From positions 55,033 through 119,032 of the forward strand of contig JAPMOS010000125.1 in NCBI GenBank assembly GCA_027972325.1: 64,000 nucleotides of DNA, written 5' to 3'. This DNA comes from Paratrimastix pyriformis (taxonomy: Eukaryota > Preaxostyla > Paratrimastigidae). The translations under genes and the position numbers were made by a program. The notes under the pieces are model-generated. The model was not told the origin of the DNA and ran no database searches. It saw nothing but the letters and a program-made list of their open reading frames with translations. Positions 34,659-54,700 of the stretch are shown here, piece by piece (the first letter of the stretch is position 1; every line of letters begins with the position of its first letter).

Positions 34659-35087
34659 GGCCGGCCCCCGGGCCTGCGGCAGGCCGGCCCCGGCCATGCA
34701 ACACCCTGAGCGCCGATGAAGTTGCTTGCCGCCGCTCGCCCCCCGGCCCTTGCGGTTTTCTCTTGGGTTGGGTTGGATGGAGTGAGACCTTGGGTTATTT
34801 CTCCTGACTCCTTCTCCTCTCCTCTCTTCCTCTTTATCTTTTTTTCTTTGTATGTTGTTTTCTTCTTTTGGTAGTCGACATTTTGTTCTTCAAACTTGCC
34901 GATGTTGAACGCTCAGCGCCCCCGACAAGAGCCCAGATCCCCTGCAAGGTCACCCAGCCCCGAGGGGGAACGGCTACTGTTTTTTGATAGCGTCACAAAG
35001 GAGGTCCGAACGGAGTCCATTTCTCCACCAACATCCATCTCCCGCCGTGTTGTTAGTACTTGTACTTTGTAATTTCGGTTCGACAGA
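34659..35087. other. intergenic / promoter of VAC14
   Basis: T- and C-rich stretch (34796-34880) followed by AT-richer sequence. No coding signal seen. Confidence 0.5.
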
Positions 35088-38000
35088 ATGGAGTACCCCT
35101 TTTCCTCGGCGCTTCTCCGCAATCTCAGTGACCGGTTGTTCGAAAAGCGGAATATTGCCTCGTTAGAAATCGAGCAGATCGTGAGAAATTTAAACAACCA
35201 AAAGAAGATGGATGTCTGCACTCGTCCCGACCGGTCGACATTCATACCCGATCCCACCAGGATATTCGGCGCATCATCCGCACGCTGACCAATTCGTTTG
35301 TTTTTTCTCCCCAACCCAATTGCCGAAAAGGTCAGTGCCAGCAGCCCCTCGTCCCTCGCCCTCACTCTCGTCGCCCTCACCAGGTGGTCTGCATGGGCTG
35401 GCGACGGTGGTCATCGCCCTGGTTGCGGTCCGTGCCCCGGCTGCCCGTAACCCACCTCACCACCTGATCACCTCACCGTTGCGCCACCTTCTGGCTGCTT
35501 GTTGGTGCCTGCAGGAATCGTCGGTGTATCTTGCCGAGGTGCTGCCCCCCATCCTGCGCTGCTGCTCCGACCAGGACAGCCGCGTCCGGTTCTACGCGGT
35601 GGAGGCCCTCTACAACGCCTGCAAGGCGGCCGGCCCGCACGCGCTGCACTTCTTCAACGAGATCTTCGACCAAATGAGCAAGGTCCGGCACCCGGCACCC
35701 GGCACCCGGCACCCGGCACCCGGCACCCGGCACCCCGGCCACTCCCCGACCCCCGACCCCGGCCCCCGGCCACCCCCGGCCATCCCCCGGCCCCCGGCCC
35801 CCGGCCCCCGGCCACCCCCCGGCCCCGCTCATCCGATGGCCCACACGCATCCATCCCATCGCCATCGCCGCCTTTCCGTGGCGCCAACAGCTGTCGGCTG
35901 ACCCTGACACCGAGGTCAAGAGCGCCTGCCAGCTGCTCGACCGAGCCATCAAGGTCCGCCCCCCGCTGGCTGCCGCTGCTTGCGCCCCGCCTGCTTGCGC
36001 CCCGCCTGCTTGCGCCCCGCCTGCTTGCGCCCCGCCTGCTTGCGCCCAGCTGTCTGCCGCTGGGGCAGTGGAACCACTGCGGGCTGCCTCGTTTCATCCG
36101 GCGTCGCCACCCCCCGGATCTGGGGCGACCTGGGACCTGGGCGGCAGGAGCTGGTGGTCGGGTACCCGCAGACCTTCGACATGGCCAAGTGGGTGCCGCT
36201 GCTGGCCCAGACGACCCGCCTGATGAACCCCTTCGTCCGCCAGTTCATCCTCGGTCCGGCACCCGCACACACGCACGCCCACACGCCCATACGCCCACAC
36301 GCCCACACGCCCACACGCACGCACACACACGCCCACACGCCCACACGCACCGCAGCCGCCCCTCCCACACACGACCACAGCTCGGGCGTTCCTCGCCCCC
36401 GTCCCGTCAATATGCTCCTTCCCCAGCCGAGCGCCGTCCCTCATGTCCCACCGCACCCTCATGTGCCCCCCACCCCCGCGCCGCCCTGGCAGGCTGGTTG
36501 TCGCTGCTGCAGACGGTGCCCCAGCTGGACGCGCTGCAGCACCTGCCGGCCTACTTCGAGGGGCTCATGGGCTACCTGGCCGACGAGAACCGCGAGATCC
36601 GCCAGCAGGTCGCCCGCCCCCGCATGCCCCGCGCCCGCCCCGCCCCGCCCGATCCCCGCCCACACCACCTCCTCGGGTGGCACCTCCAAGGCCACGGGCC
36701 GCGAAGGGGGGCAGCGAGATGTCAGGCCCCGTTCTGTGCATGCGCTCATCCGATCCACGTCCTCTCCGTCCATGGCGTGTCCTCTTGTTTGGTGGCGGTT
36801 CCTCTTGTTCGGTGGCGGTTCCTCTTGTTTGGTGGCGGTTCCTCTTGTTTGGTGGCGGTTCCTCTTGTTTGGTGGCGGTTCCTCTTGTTTGGTGGCGGGG
36901 TCCGGGGCGGCCAGACGGAGCGTGTGCTGAAGGAATACCTGGGCTTCATCAAGGCCGCGCCCTCCTTCGACCTGCTGCCCATCGCCCAGTCGCTCATCCT
37001 CCAGCTGGGCGGCAGTCCGTCCCCGCCCACCATATGCCCGCCATCCGCCCACCGCCCGCCTGCCCGCCATTCACCCGCCCGCCCGCCCGCCCGCCATTCA
37101 CCCGCCCGCCCGCCCGCCCGCCATTCACCCGCCCGCCTGCCCGCCATTCACCCGCCCGCCCGCCCGCCATTCACCCGCCGCCCGCCGTGTCCACACGGCA
37201 GCTGTCTGACTCCACCCCCTTCTCACCATCCACCCCTTCTGGTGTGGCGGGCCCACCCAGAGGACCACTTCACCAAGCTGGTGGCCATCCGGTGGCTCCG
37301 CGAGCTGCTCGTCCTGACCGCAGCCTCCTTCCATGCCCCGCTCCCGTCCGGGCCCCCCTCGCCCTCGTCGGACGCCGGTCCGCACAACCCTCGCGACCCA
37401 CTCTCTCTCCCACGCCATCCGAGGGCCGACTCCCCTCCATTCATCCTGGGCCTCTTCATCATCCCGGGCTGGGGTTCCCGTGGCCTTTTGGGGCTCCGCA
37501 GACCCCACCGGGGCGGCCGCCCAGCAGGCGCCGACCGGAAGCGTCGGCGGGGCGGGCCCGCAGCAGGTGGCCCTGCACCCGATGGTGGCCCTGGGGCCGG
37601 GCATGCTCCGGGTGCTGCTCCTCTGCACGGGCGACCAGGACCCCGGTCCGCCCCCGGCCAGCCAAAGGAGGGTCGCAGTGGCGCAGGGTCCCCATGATGG
37701 CCATCGGCGTGCCAGGTCATCGGCGTCTCACCACCACTACCTGCTGTCCGGCGGGGGCGGGGGCGGGGGCGGGGGTGGCAGAGCTCTGCGAGGCGGCCAT
37801 GGAGGCCAACGGGGAGCTGCTGCGCCTCATCCAGGTCCGCTCCCACACGGGCCCCGCCCACCCTGGGGCATCGCCATCCGTGCAGCAGCGGGTGGGCAGG
37901 GCGCCCCTGACCTGGCCCTCGCCTGGCCGCCCTCACCTCACCTCGCCCCACGGGCCGCTGCTTCCTGGGGGGCACGGCTGGAGACCAGCGACGACCACAC

Positions 38001-41000
38001 GACGACCTCACCTCACCTCACCTCACCTCACCTCACTTCCACCTCACCTCACCTCACTTCCACCTCACTCACCTCACACCTCACCTCACTTCCACCTCAC
38101 CTCACCTCACTTCCACCTCACTTCCACCTCACCTCACCTCGCCCCCTCCCCGTCACGGGCCGCTGCTTCCTGGGGGCAGCGGCTGGAGATCAGCGACGAC
38201 CACATGACGACCATGCTGCAGGCGTGCCGCTCTGAGATCGGTCCGCATGGCCCCCGCCCATCCCACGCCCATCCCACGCCCATCCCACGCCCATCCCACG
38301 CCCATCCCACGCCCCATCCCACGCCCATCCCCCGCCCATCCCCCACCCATCCCCCGCCCATCCCACGCCCATCCCACGCCCATCCCACGCCCCATCCCAC
38401 GCCCCATCCCACGCCTCCCCCGCCGGCCCCGGGCCCGCGCCCGTGCGGTGTCTCCCAGGTTCCCCCCCTTGCATCGGCTCCCACGGATCGGCGTCTGGGC
38501 TTCCCGGCGTCTCGGCTCCCCCTTGTATCGGCTCGCTGACCCACCCGGGCTGCGGCTTGGGCGGGCGGGCGGGGCGGGGCGGGGCGGGGCGGGGCGGGGC
38601 GGGGCGGATGGGTCTGGGCGCGCAGAGAGCACGAGCGCCTCGGTGCGGCTTGTGGCGCTGCACTGGGTGGCCATGTTCTACGCCCGGTGGCCCGAGCGGC
38701 TGGCGAGCCACATCAGCGAGCTCTTCCCGGTTCTCCTCCGGGCCCTCTCCGACGAGAACTCCAAGGTCCCCGCCCGCCCCGCCCCCTCGCCCCATGTCAT
38801 GGGTTGGGTCGGGTTGCAACCCGCCCGCTGGCCCGCTAGTCCCTGTGCCCACTGACCGTTGGGACGCACGGCGGGGTGTGGGGGCGGATTGGGGGGCAGG
38901 TGGCCAAGCACTCGATGGAGGTGCTGGGCCGGGTGGCGCTGCACAGCCGCAGCTACTTCGCCAGCTTCGTCGAGTCGCTGCTGCGCCTCTTCCGCACCGA
39001 CCGCCACTGCCTCCTCCAGCGGGCCCACGTCATCATCTCCAGGGTCCGCACCCGCACCCACCCGCACCCGCACCCGCACCCGCACCCGCACCCGCACCCA
39101 CCCGCACCCACCCGCACCAATCCCGTGCCATCCCCGGGCCTGACCTGACCTGCCCGGCCGGGCATCCTCAACCCCCCCTCCCCCCCAGCCTCATGCCGTC
39201 CTTCATGTGTTCATGTGTTCATGTGTCGCCTTGTTTGGGGGCTGCTGCTGGGGTCGCGGCTGGTGCGGGGCAGCTGTCTCTCTCGCTGCACCCGGAGCGC
39301 ATCTTCAGGGCCCTGGCCCGCTTCCTCGAGGACGAGCAGGTCTGGCGAGGGCCCGCCTGCACCGACCGACTGGCTCCCGCCCATCCCGTCCCGTCCCGTC
39401 CCGTCCCGTCCCGTCCCGTCCCGTCCCGTCCCGTCCCGTCCCGTCCCGTCCCGTCCCGTCCCGTCCCGTCCCGTCCCGTCCCGTCCCGTCCCGTCCCGTC
39501 CCGTCCCGTCCCGTCCCGTCCCGTCCCGTCCCGTCCCGTCCCGTCCCGTCCCGTCCCGTCCCGTCGCCGCGTACCGCCCGATCGCATCCCTTGGTTCTTT
39601 CGGGTTCTGGTTCGGGTTCGGGTTCGGGTTCGGGTTCGGGTTCGGGTTCTGATTGTCTCCGGTGGGGCGGTGGCCCGGGCGGGGCGGGTGGGCAGGATGA
39701 CCCGGAGTTCGCGGCGCAGATGGTGCAGTCGCTGAACATCGCCCTGCTGACCTCGGCCGAGGTGCATCCGCTGCGGGTGCTGCTCCACCAGGCGGCCAGC
39801 GGGGACCCCCACGCGACCAGCCTCTACCAGGCCCTAGCCCGGACCTGGTGCCACGACCCGGTGAGCATGCTCTGTCTGGCCCTGCTGGCCAAGATGCACC
39901 ACCACGCCAGCCTCATCGTCAAAGTCATGTCCGCCCGGATGTCATACCCCCCCTCCCCCCCCCCCCCCCCCCCCCCCCCCCCGAATTTCGTATCCCCGCC
40001 TGGGGCCCACTCCACTCGGCTGAGGATCCGAGGGCCACCGTGGCGAGATCCCCTTGACTCACTTGCCTCGGGGGGCGGTGCGTGGGGCACGGCGGCTGGG
40101 CGGCAGCTGCGAGGAGCTGGAGATGACGCAGGACCTGCTGATGCAGCTCGACCGGTTCATCGAGCTCCTCGAGTCCCCCGTCTATGCCCGTCCGTCCCCG
40201 CCGCCACGCCCCCCTTCCGGCCACTGCCCCCGCTCGGGCGGGTGCCGGGGGCCCGAGCTCCCGGCAATCGCAGGGGTGGCTTCAATGGTTGCTCACTTTT
40301 TCTATGCGGCGGTGCGTGCCGGGTTGCCGTGGCTCGCAGACCTGCGCAACTGCCTGATGGACCCGAGCACCTTCCCGGCCCTGCACACGGTCCGCAGAGA
40401 CGCCCCTCGGGCCCGAATCAGAGAGGCGCCCCTCGGGCCCGAATCAGCGCCTGCTGACCACCCCTTGCGCTGACCACCCCTTGCACTGACCACCCCTTGC
40501 GCTGACCCCTTTGCGCTGGCCCCTTTGCGCTGACCCCTTGCGCTGACCCCTTGCGCTGACCCCTTTGCACTGACCCCTTTGCACTGACCACCCCTTGCGC
40601 TGACCCCTTTGCACTGACCCCTTGCCCCCCCACTGCCTTTGGCGGCGTTCGGTGTGCAGGCGCTGTACGGGGTGCTGATGCTGCTGCCCCAGAGCGGCGC
40701 CTTCCACACGCTGCACGCCCGCCTCAGCGCCAGCACGGCCTTCTGCCAGACGCTGCTGCTCCACCAGAACGCCCGGGCCCTCGAGCGGATCGAAGTCCAG
40801 GTCCGCCTCGCCCTCCTCGCCTCGCGGGCTGGCGGGTGGCCCTTGAGCGGGGCTCCGTCTGCAGCACTGCTGTCGTCTTTCGCCCCTACCGACCATGCCT
40901 GCCCTGGGGGTGCTTGCCGTGCCCCCGCCCGCGGTCACGCAGCTGTCCCGGCGCCCGGATGGCGCCTCTGCGGGGCCCCGACGCTGGCCGCGTCCACCTC

Positions 41001-41760
41001 CACGACCACCTTGCCTGCCACCGGCCCCGAGCCCGCGGTCGGCCCCGCGCAGCCCAACCTGATGGACCCGGCCGTCTTCCTGGAGCACTTCAGGGCCGTC
41101 CAGCGCATCCACCAGGCCAGCCGCGACACGGGTCCGCGCCCCCCACCCACCGCAGCGGCCTCGCCCGCCTGCTCACGCTGCTGCTTCTCTGTCTCTGCTG
41201 CCGTCCCAGAACTGCGCAAGGCGCGGCTCCTGTACCCCAACCAGCGCCCCTCGGACGTGGTCCCCACCACCGAGGCGCCGGCCCCCATCGGGGCGGCTCC
41301 GCTCACACCGGCCGCCGCCACCGCGACGCCCGCCTCGACGGCTCCGGCCCCCATCGGTGAGGGCGACGCCCCGATCAGCCACCACCACCACCGCCACCCG
41401 CACCCCGAGCACCACCACCACCCGAGGCCGCGCTCCTCCAGCGCAGCCACGGCCTCGTCCACGTCCTCGTCCGGCTCGACGGACGGCGGCTCGCGGTCGC
41501 ATTCCGACGGGGAGGGCTCGACCGGGGAGGAGGATGCCTCCCTGCCCCCAGCGCCCCCCGAGGTGACCAACCTCTTGGCGAGCGGGGGCGTGCCGACCAA
41601 GAAGAGCGAGGAAGGCGAAGAAGAAATCTCTGCCAGCCTGATTGGGCCCCGCTCCCGGGCGAATTCCCCCGAGCCGCCACCACAACCCCAGGCGCCAGCC
41701 CACCCGGAACCGGTGGAAACTACTCAGCCCCCATCCGCATCCAAACCGGAGGAGAAGTAA
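35088..41760 (+). CDS. VAC14: VAC14, scaffold of the PIKfyve/Fab1 PI(3,5)P2 complex
   Basis: HEAT-repeat scaffold that binds Fab1/PIKfyve and Fig4 on endolysosomal membranes. ATG at 35088 gives MEYPFSSALLRNLSDRLFEK, matching the VAC14 start (LNDKLYEKRK..ALEIEKLVR). Exons follow family order: GGLHGLATVVIALV; VYLAEVLPPILRCCSDQDSR...VEALYNACK; TEVKSACQLLDRAIK; FVRQFILG; WLSLLQTVPQLDALQHLPAY..ENREIRQQ; HFTKLVAIRWLRELL; LRVLLLCTGD; SVRLVALHWVAMFYARWPE; HSMEVLGRVALHS; DDPEFAAQMVQSLNIALLTS; EELEMTQDLLMQLDRFIELL; LRNCLMDP; ALYGVLMLLPQSGAF; DPAVFLEHFRAVQRIHQ. The last exon adds a disordered Ser/His/Glu tail absent from yeast or human VAC14. Stop at 41760. About 20 introns, mostly GTCCG/GTCTG donors. 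Confidence 0.93.
35965..36045 (+). repeat. 15-bp tandem repeat, intron
   Basis: Copies of GCTTGCGCCCCGCCT, right after donor GTCCGC in VAC14. Confidence 0.8.
36780..36898 (+). repeat. 20-bp tandem repeat, intron
   Basis: About six copies of CCTCTTGTTTGGTGGCGGTT, only one or two mismatches among them, in a VAC14 intron. Confidence 0.9.
37050..37190 (+). repeat. CCCG and 'CCATTCACCCGCCCGCC' repeats, intron
   Basis: Mixed tetranucleotide and ~28-bp repeats in a VAC14 intron. Confidence 0.75.
38005..38145 (+). repeat. CCTCA / CCTCACTTCCA repeats, intron
   Basis: Degenerate pentanucleotide array in a VAC14 intron. Confidence 0.75.
38240..38415 (+). repeat. 11-bp repeat CATCCCACGCC, intron
   Basis: About 14 units with C/A variants in a VAC14 intron. 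Similar in size and CATCCC core to the 12233 minisatellite, which lies in a different gene. Confidence 0.8.
39387..39565 (+). repeat. (CCCGT)n pentanucleotide array, about 35 units, intron
   Basis: Perfect array in the VAC14 intron with donor GTCTGG. It is followed at 39599-39648 by a (GGTTCG)n array in the same intron. Confidence 0.92.
39599..39648 (+). repeat. (GGTTCG)n hexanucleotide array, intron
   Basis: About 8 units, second array in the same VAC14 intron. Confidence 0.85.
39955..39982 (+). repeat. poly(C) tract, intron
   Basis: C run between the VAC14 exon ending IVKV and the exon beginning CEELEMTQ. Confidence 0.85.
40455..40628 (+). repeat. TGACC(AC)CCCTTGCGC tandem repeat, intron
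   Basis: About 11 variant copies of 13-18 bp in a VAC14 intron. Confidence 0.8.
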
Positions 41761-42051
41761 TAACAAGTGGACAGGAAAACAAGAAAACATCGCTCTCATC
41801 ATCGTCATTTTTTGGTGTGAGGAAACCCCACAGTAAAACAAGATGGTTCTTCAAAGTGAAGGGCCTGAACTGAATGAAGGCCCCGGCCCCCCAACATTTC
41901 AAATGGGAGCGAGCTAGGTTCTATTGACTGTCTCGTCAATTTAAATTGGTCTGCAGCCGTTTTTCATCCCTCAGTCGAGCCGTGGCTTGGCTACCTTCGG
42001 GACACAATTAGGAGTCCAATTCAGGGGGCATTTTGTCCGAGGAGGGATTAT

Positions 42052-50333
<8,282 letters not shown>

Positions 50334-50490
50334 TACTTCATTTTTAACCCATGCGTATTTGGTGTCCCTCCGGCGTTCAACAATTTTTGCACAGAAGAGC
50401 ACGCCTGCACTGCCGGGAACCTCAATCGATGGTGGTCATGTCGTCCGCGGATAATCGACACAACCAAGAGGCAAGTCCGGAGCGCCGCGA

Positions 50491-51743
50491 ATGGAGGGCT
50501 TCGGCGATTTCATGAGTGTTGATTTCACACCGGTGAATCAGCATGCCATGATGACTCGCGTCGAACCGGCCGCGCCATTCGGCGTTCCCCTTCGGGCGCC
50601 CTGGAATGAGCAGGAGATCGTTTATCGAGAGTTCCCCGATGAGTATGATGTCCCCGAGGAATTTGCCTTGGAGTTGAAACCCCATCAAAAGATCGCCCTT
50701 CGCTGGATGATGGAGCGAGAGACGAATCCTCTCGCTCAAGAACCCGAAAAGTTGAGGGGCGGTATTCTGGCCGATGACATGGGGTTGGGGAAGACCATCG
50801 AAACGCTGGCACTCCTGTCGATTGACAAGATGGAACCAGAGTCTCTCGAGATCGAGGAGGATGTTCCCACAGTGAAAGTTCACGAGCGGGCCGATTCCAA
50901 GCTCTCCTCCGCCGCGACCGCCTCTGCCTCATCCGTCCTCTTCGGGATGGCCCCAGCCGCCCAGCAGAAACATCGCAAACGGTTTGTTCCGTTTTCCTCG
51001 GGGCCTCTTCTCAACCTCTTCACCCGCAGATTTGTGATGCCCACCACATTCGACCCGCGGCTTCCCATCAACCACGGCACTCTGATCATCTGTCCCAAGG
51101 GTGTGCTCAACCACTGGTACCGCGAGTCGACCGGGTGCATGAAGAAGGGCACCCGGTTCAAGGTCATGGTGCTCCATCCGGGCCTCTCGTCGGCCCAGGT
51201 CCGCCCACCATCCGCCCAGCGCCCCGATCCATCTGGCCCTCACCCGCCCTCACACCCGCCCTCACCCGCCTTCGGTCCTTTTTTGTCTTGCTTCTGCTTT
51301 TGGGTTGGTTGCCAGCTGGCTCAACACTACCCCTTCACCGCGTGGCAAAGCAAGCTCACCACGGCCGATGCGATGCGCGAGTGTGACATCTGCATGACCA
51401 CCTACAGTATCGCGCGCCTGCAGAACGAGTCCCGGGTGAAGTGGACCAAGGAGGCCATGGAGGGCATCGAGGACCCCACCAAGAAGAAGAAGAAGAAGAA
51501 GCGCAAGCCGCGCAAGAAGAAGGGCAAAAAGGGCCAGCCGGCCGACGAGGGCGATCCGGACGAAGCCGAGGACGGCGCCGAGGAAGGCGCTGCCGGAGGC
51601 GGCGACGAGGAGCCTCCCGAGGACGACGTCGAGGCGACCATGGGCACGGCCTCCATCAAGCTGCCCGACGACCTCTTCGAGGCCTTCCTCCAGGAGGCCC
51701 GTCACTCGCCCACCTCCATTCCTCCGCCTCTTCTCCATCCTCG

Positions 51744-51779
<36 letters not shown>

Positions 51780-54700
51780 ATAACAGTGGTTCCTGGGGAG
51801 CCCAACCAGAGCGCGGCTGGACAGGAATAACCGCTTTTCCCCACCCCGGTCTCGGCAGAGCGCCAAGAAGTGGCCACTGTTCGGAGTGGCCTGGCGGCGG
51901 ATCATCCTGGACGAGGGGCACATCATCAAGAACCCCACCACCCAAGTCTACAAGGCCTGCTGCGCATTGCAGTCCCAACGCCGGTGGGCCCTGTCGGGTC
52001 TGTCCCCCGGCCCACCCCATGTGCCGAATCAGGAACCCTTTCGCCTCCGCACCCAACCCAACCAGGGACCCCCGTCCAGAACGCAGCTGCCGATTTGGAG
52101 AGTCTCTTCCTCTTCCTCGGATTCCACAACGATAAAGCCTCGGTCTGCGCGAATCCCCTCTGGCGGTCCCATCATGAGCCTCATTTCTCCGGTTGCATCT
52201 GCCTCTCTCTGCCGGTAGCCCGTTCTCGTGGGATCGGTCCTCCGGCGCTCCAAGCAGGATGCCCTGAAGGGCCTCCCTCCCAAGACGTTCCAGGTCCGGC
52301 TGGTTTCCACGCCGCGCCCCTGGTGCATTTCTTCCTTCCTTCTCTCGGCAGACCATGCGGCTGCAGCTGAGCCTGGTGGAGCGCCAGTTTTACACGGCCC
52401 TCGAGCAGGATACCCAGCGCGAGTTCGAGTACTACAGCCGCCGGGGCCAACTGACCCGGGTCAAGCTGGGCATGCTCGAGCTCATCCTCCGCCTCCAGCA
52501 GGCATGCACCCACCCCGGGCTGGTGGTGCGCAGCCTCGTCCAACGAGGCCACCCCATCATGCCCGTGCCCGCCATCTTCGGGGCCATCCTCACCCGGGTC
52601 TGTCCCTGGGCTGTGCCCGAATTCGGCGAATGATCATCTCCCCTCTTCTCTCCAGTACAACTTCGACTCGGAGTACACCCCCAAGGAGTGCGCCAAACCG
52701 GTGCCCCCCGACTATGCCCTCTCCCTTGACATCGCGCCCCCAGTGGCCCCTGCCCCGGCCGCCCGCAGCCCATCTCATCTCTCGGCACCCCAACCGCCTC
52801 CGATCCAGCCACCCGCGCTCCATATGCCGCCTCTCCCTCCCTCGCGAGCCCCCGTCCGCAGGCCGACACCCCCATCGGCCTCCCTACCGGCCAGCTCTTA
52901 TGGGGCAACCCCGACCATTTACCACCCTCCCGGCAGCGCCATGGCCTTGGAGGCCATGGCCCGCATGGCCGGTACCAAGCACGGAGCACACGACGTCAGC
53001 GCCGCACATGAGCCCGCTTGGGGCGACGAAGTCCTCTTCACCAGCACCGCCGCCTCCAGCACCACAATCTCCGCGGCCGCTCGGGCGCGGGGCCAAGGGG
53101 CGCGCGGATCTGCCGCGGCCTTCCGGGGACCCGGCGGGGCTGACGAACCGATCGACCTGGACGTGGACAGCGAGCTCGAGGTGGTCAACATCTCCTGGGG
53201 CGCCGGGGGCGCCAAGGGCAGCGGCCCCGCAGCCGCGGCCCATGGGGCCCCTTCCGGCAAGCCGGCGAGCAAGCGGAGCAGCGCAGCCCGGGCCTCGCCG
53301 GCCAGCCGGAAGGGGACGGGGCTGGCAAGAAGAGGCCGCGGCGGAGCAGCGCCGAGGAGGACGATGACCTGGAGGAGCTGGGCGAGAAGGACGACGACCT
53401 CGACGAGCTCGAGGCGGGCGACGAGGACGGGCTCTTTGCCGACCGAGACGAGCTGCAGGAGCTGGACGAAGAGCAGCCCGACCTGGACGAGCTCGACGTG
53501 GTCCGGGCCGAGGAGTGCGGCGAGGACGAGGAGGACGAGGAGGACGAGGAGGAGGCCGATGAGGAGCTGGACGAGCTGGACGAGCTGGAGGAACTGGACG
53601 GCCAGGAAGAAGGCGCCTCTGCCAAGGCGGCCCCCAAGTCCAAGAAGGGCAAGACGCCGCGCCCTCCTCCACCAAGCCGGCCCCCACCTGCCGGCACGCC
53701 TGCACCGGCAACCGGGCCCCCCTCCTCCGCCCCGCCACCAGCCCCAACGACGGCCGCTCCACGGCGGTCCGCGGAGTCTGACCTGGCGGCCCTGCTCTCG
53801 GTTGGGCGCCACAAGTCGAAGTCGCCCGTCCCCCCGGCGTCCCGACCCGCTCCCAAAGCCGCGGCTTCCAAGGCAGAGGTGATTGTCCTGGAGGACGACT
53901 CACCCCCACCAAGCCCCAGCCACCGCCCCAGCCCCAGCCCCACTCCCAGCCCCACTCCCACGCCCAGCTCCGCGAAACTTCCCGACCAGCCAGCTGTTTC
54001 AGCCCCGGCACCTATTTCTGGGATCGACGCGTCCGCATCCTTGGATGCGCTGCTGGGGCTCGCCGACGCTCCGGACGCCTCTCTAATCGGCGCTGCGGCA
54101 GGCCCGGTGGCACCACTGGCCTCCTCCGGATCGGGACCAGAAACGGAGGCAACTGTCGCCCTGGATTTTACCCTGCCCGCGGATCTGTCCATGTTCACCT
54201 TTGACATCCCCGAGGAGCCCCGCAGCTCCGCCTCGGCCGCCACCACAACAACTGCGCCTGCTCCTGCTACCGCCACTGACACCACCGCCGCCACCACCGC
54301 CACCACCGCCACCACCACCGCCGCCACCGCCTCGACATCCGCCACTTCGGCAGGGCAAGTGACTCTGGACGACACGACTGCAGCCACCGGGCCATCCACA
54401 GCGCCACAGGTCAGCGGCGAGGATCTGCTCTCGCGACTGCTGATGGGCGCCTCTGCCGAGGGCCAGGGCAGCGGGTTGGCAGGTTCGGCGGCGGCTCCCC
54501 TCGACCTGGCGTCGCTGGACTCGATCCTCGGCATCCTCGGCCAGATGCCCGAGGCCCCTTCGGCAGCCCAGCCACCCACACCGCAGGGCGAACCCCCCGT
54601 GGGCGGGATCGCTGGCCCTATGCCGCTCCAGCCTGCCGTTGCGGCCGCCTCCGCCGAGACTGCGCCAGCTGGGTCAGCAGCCACAGCAGCGGCACCATCC

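Noticed and set aside
39387-39565. (PVPSR)n or (DGTGR)n protein from the CCCGT array
   Set aside because: It lies between two VAC14 exons with proper splice sites, so it is intronic.
50431-50520. Upstream [19 protein letters not shown] before the SNF2 gene
   Set aside because: It has a natural-looking sequence but stops within the first SNF2 exon in another frame and has no donor; at most a uORF.
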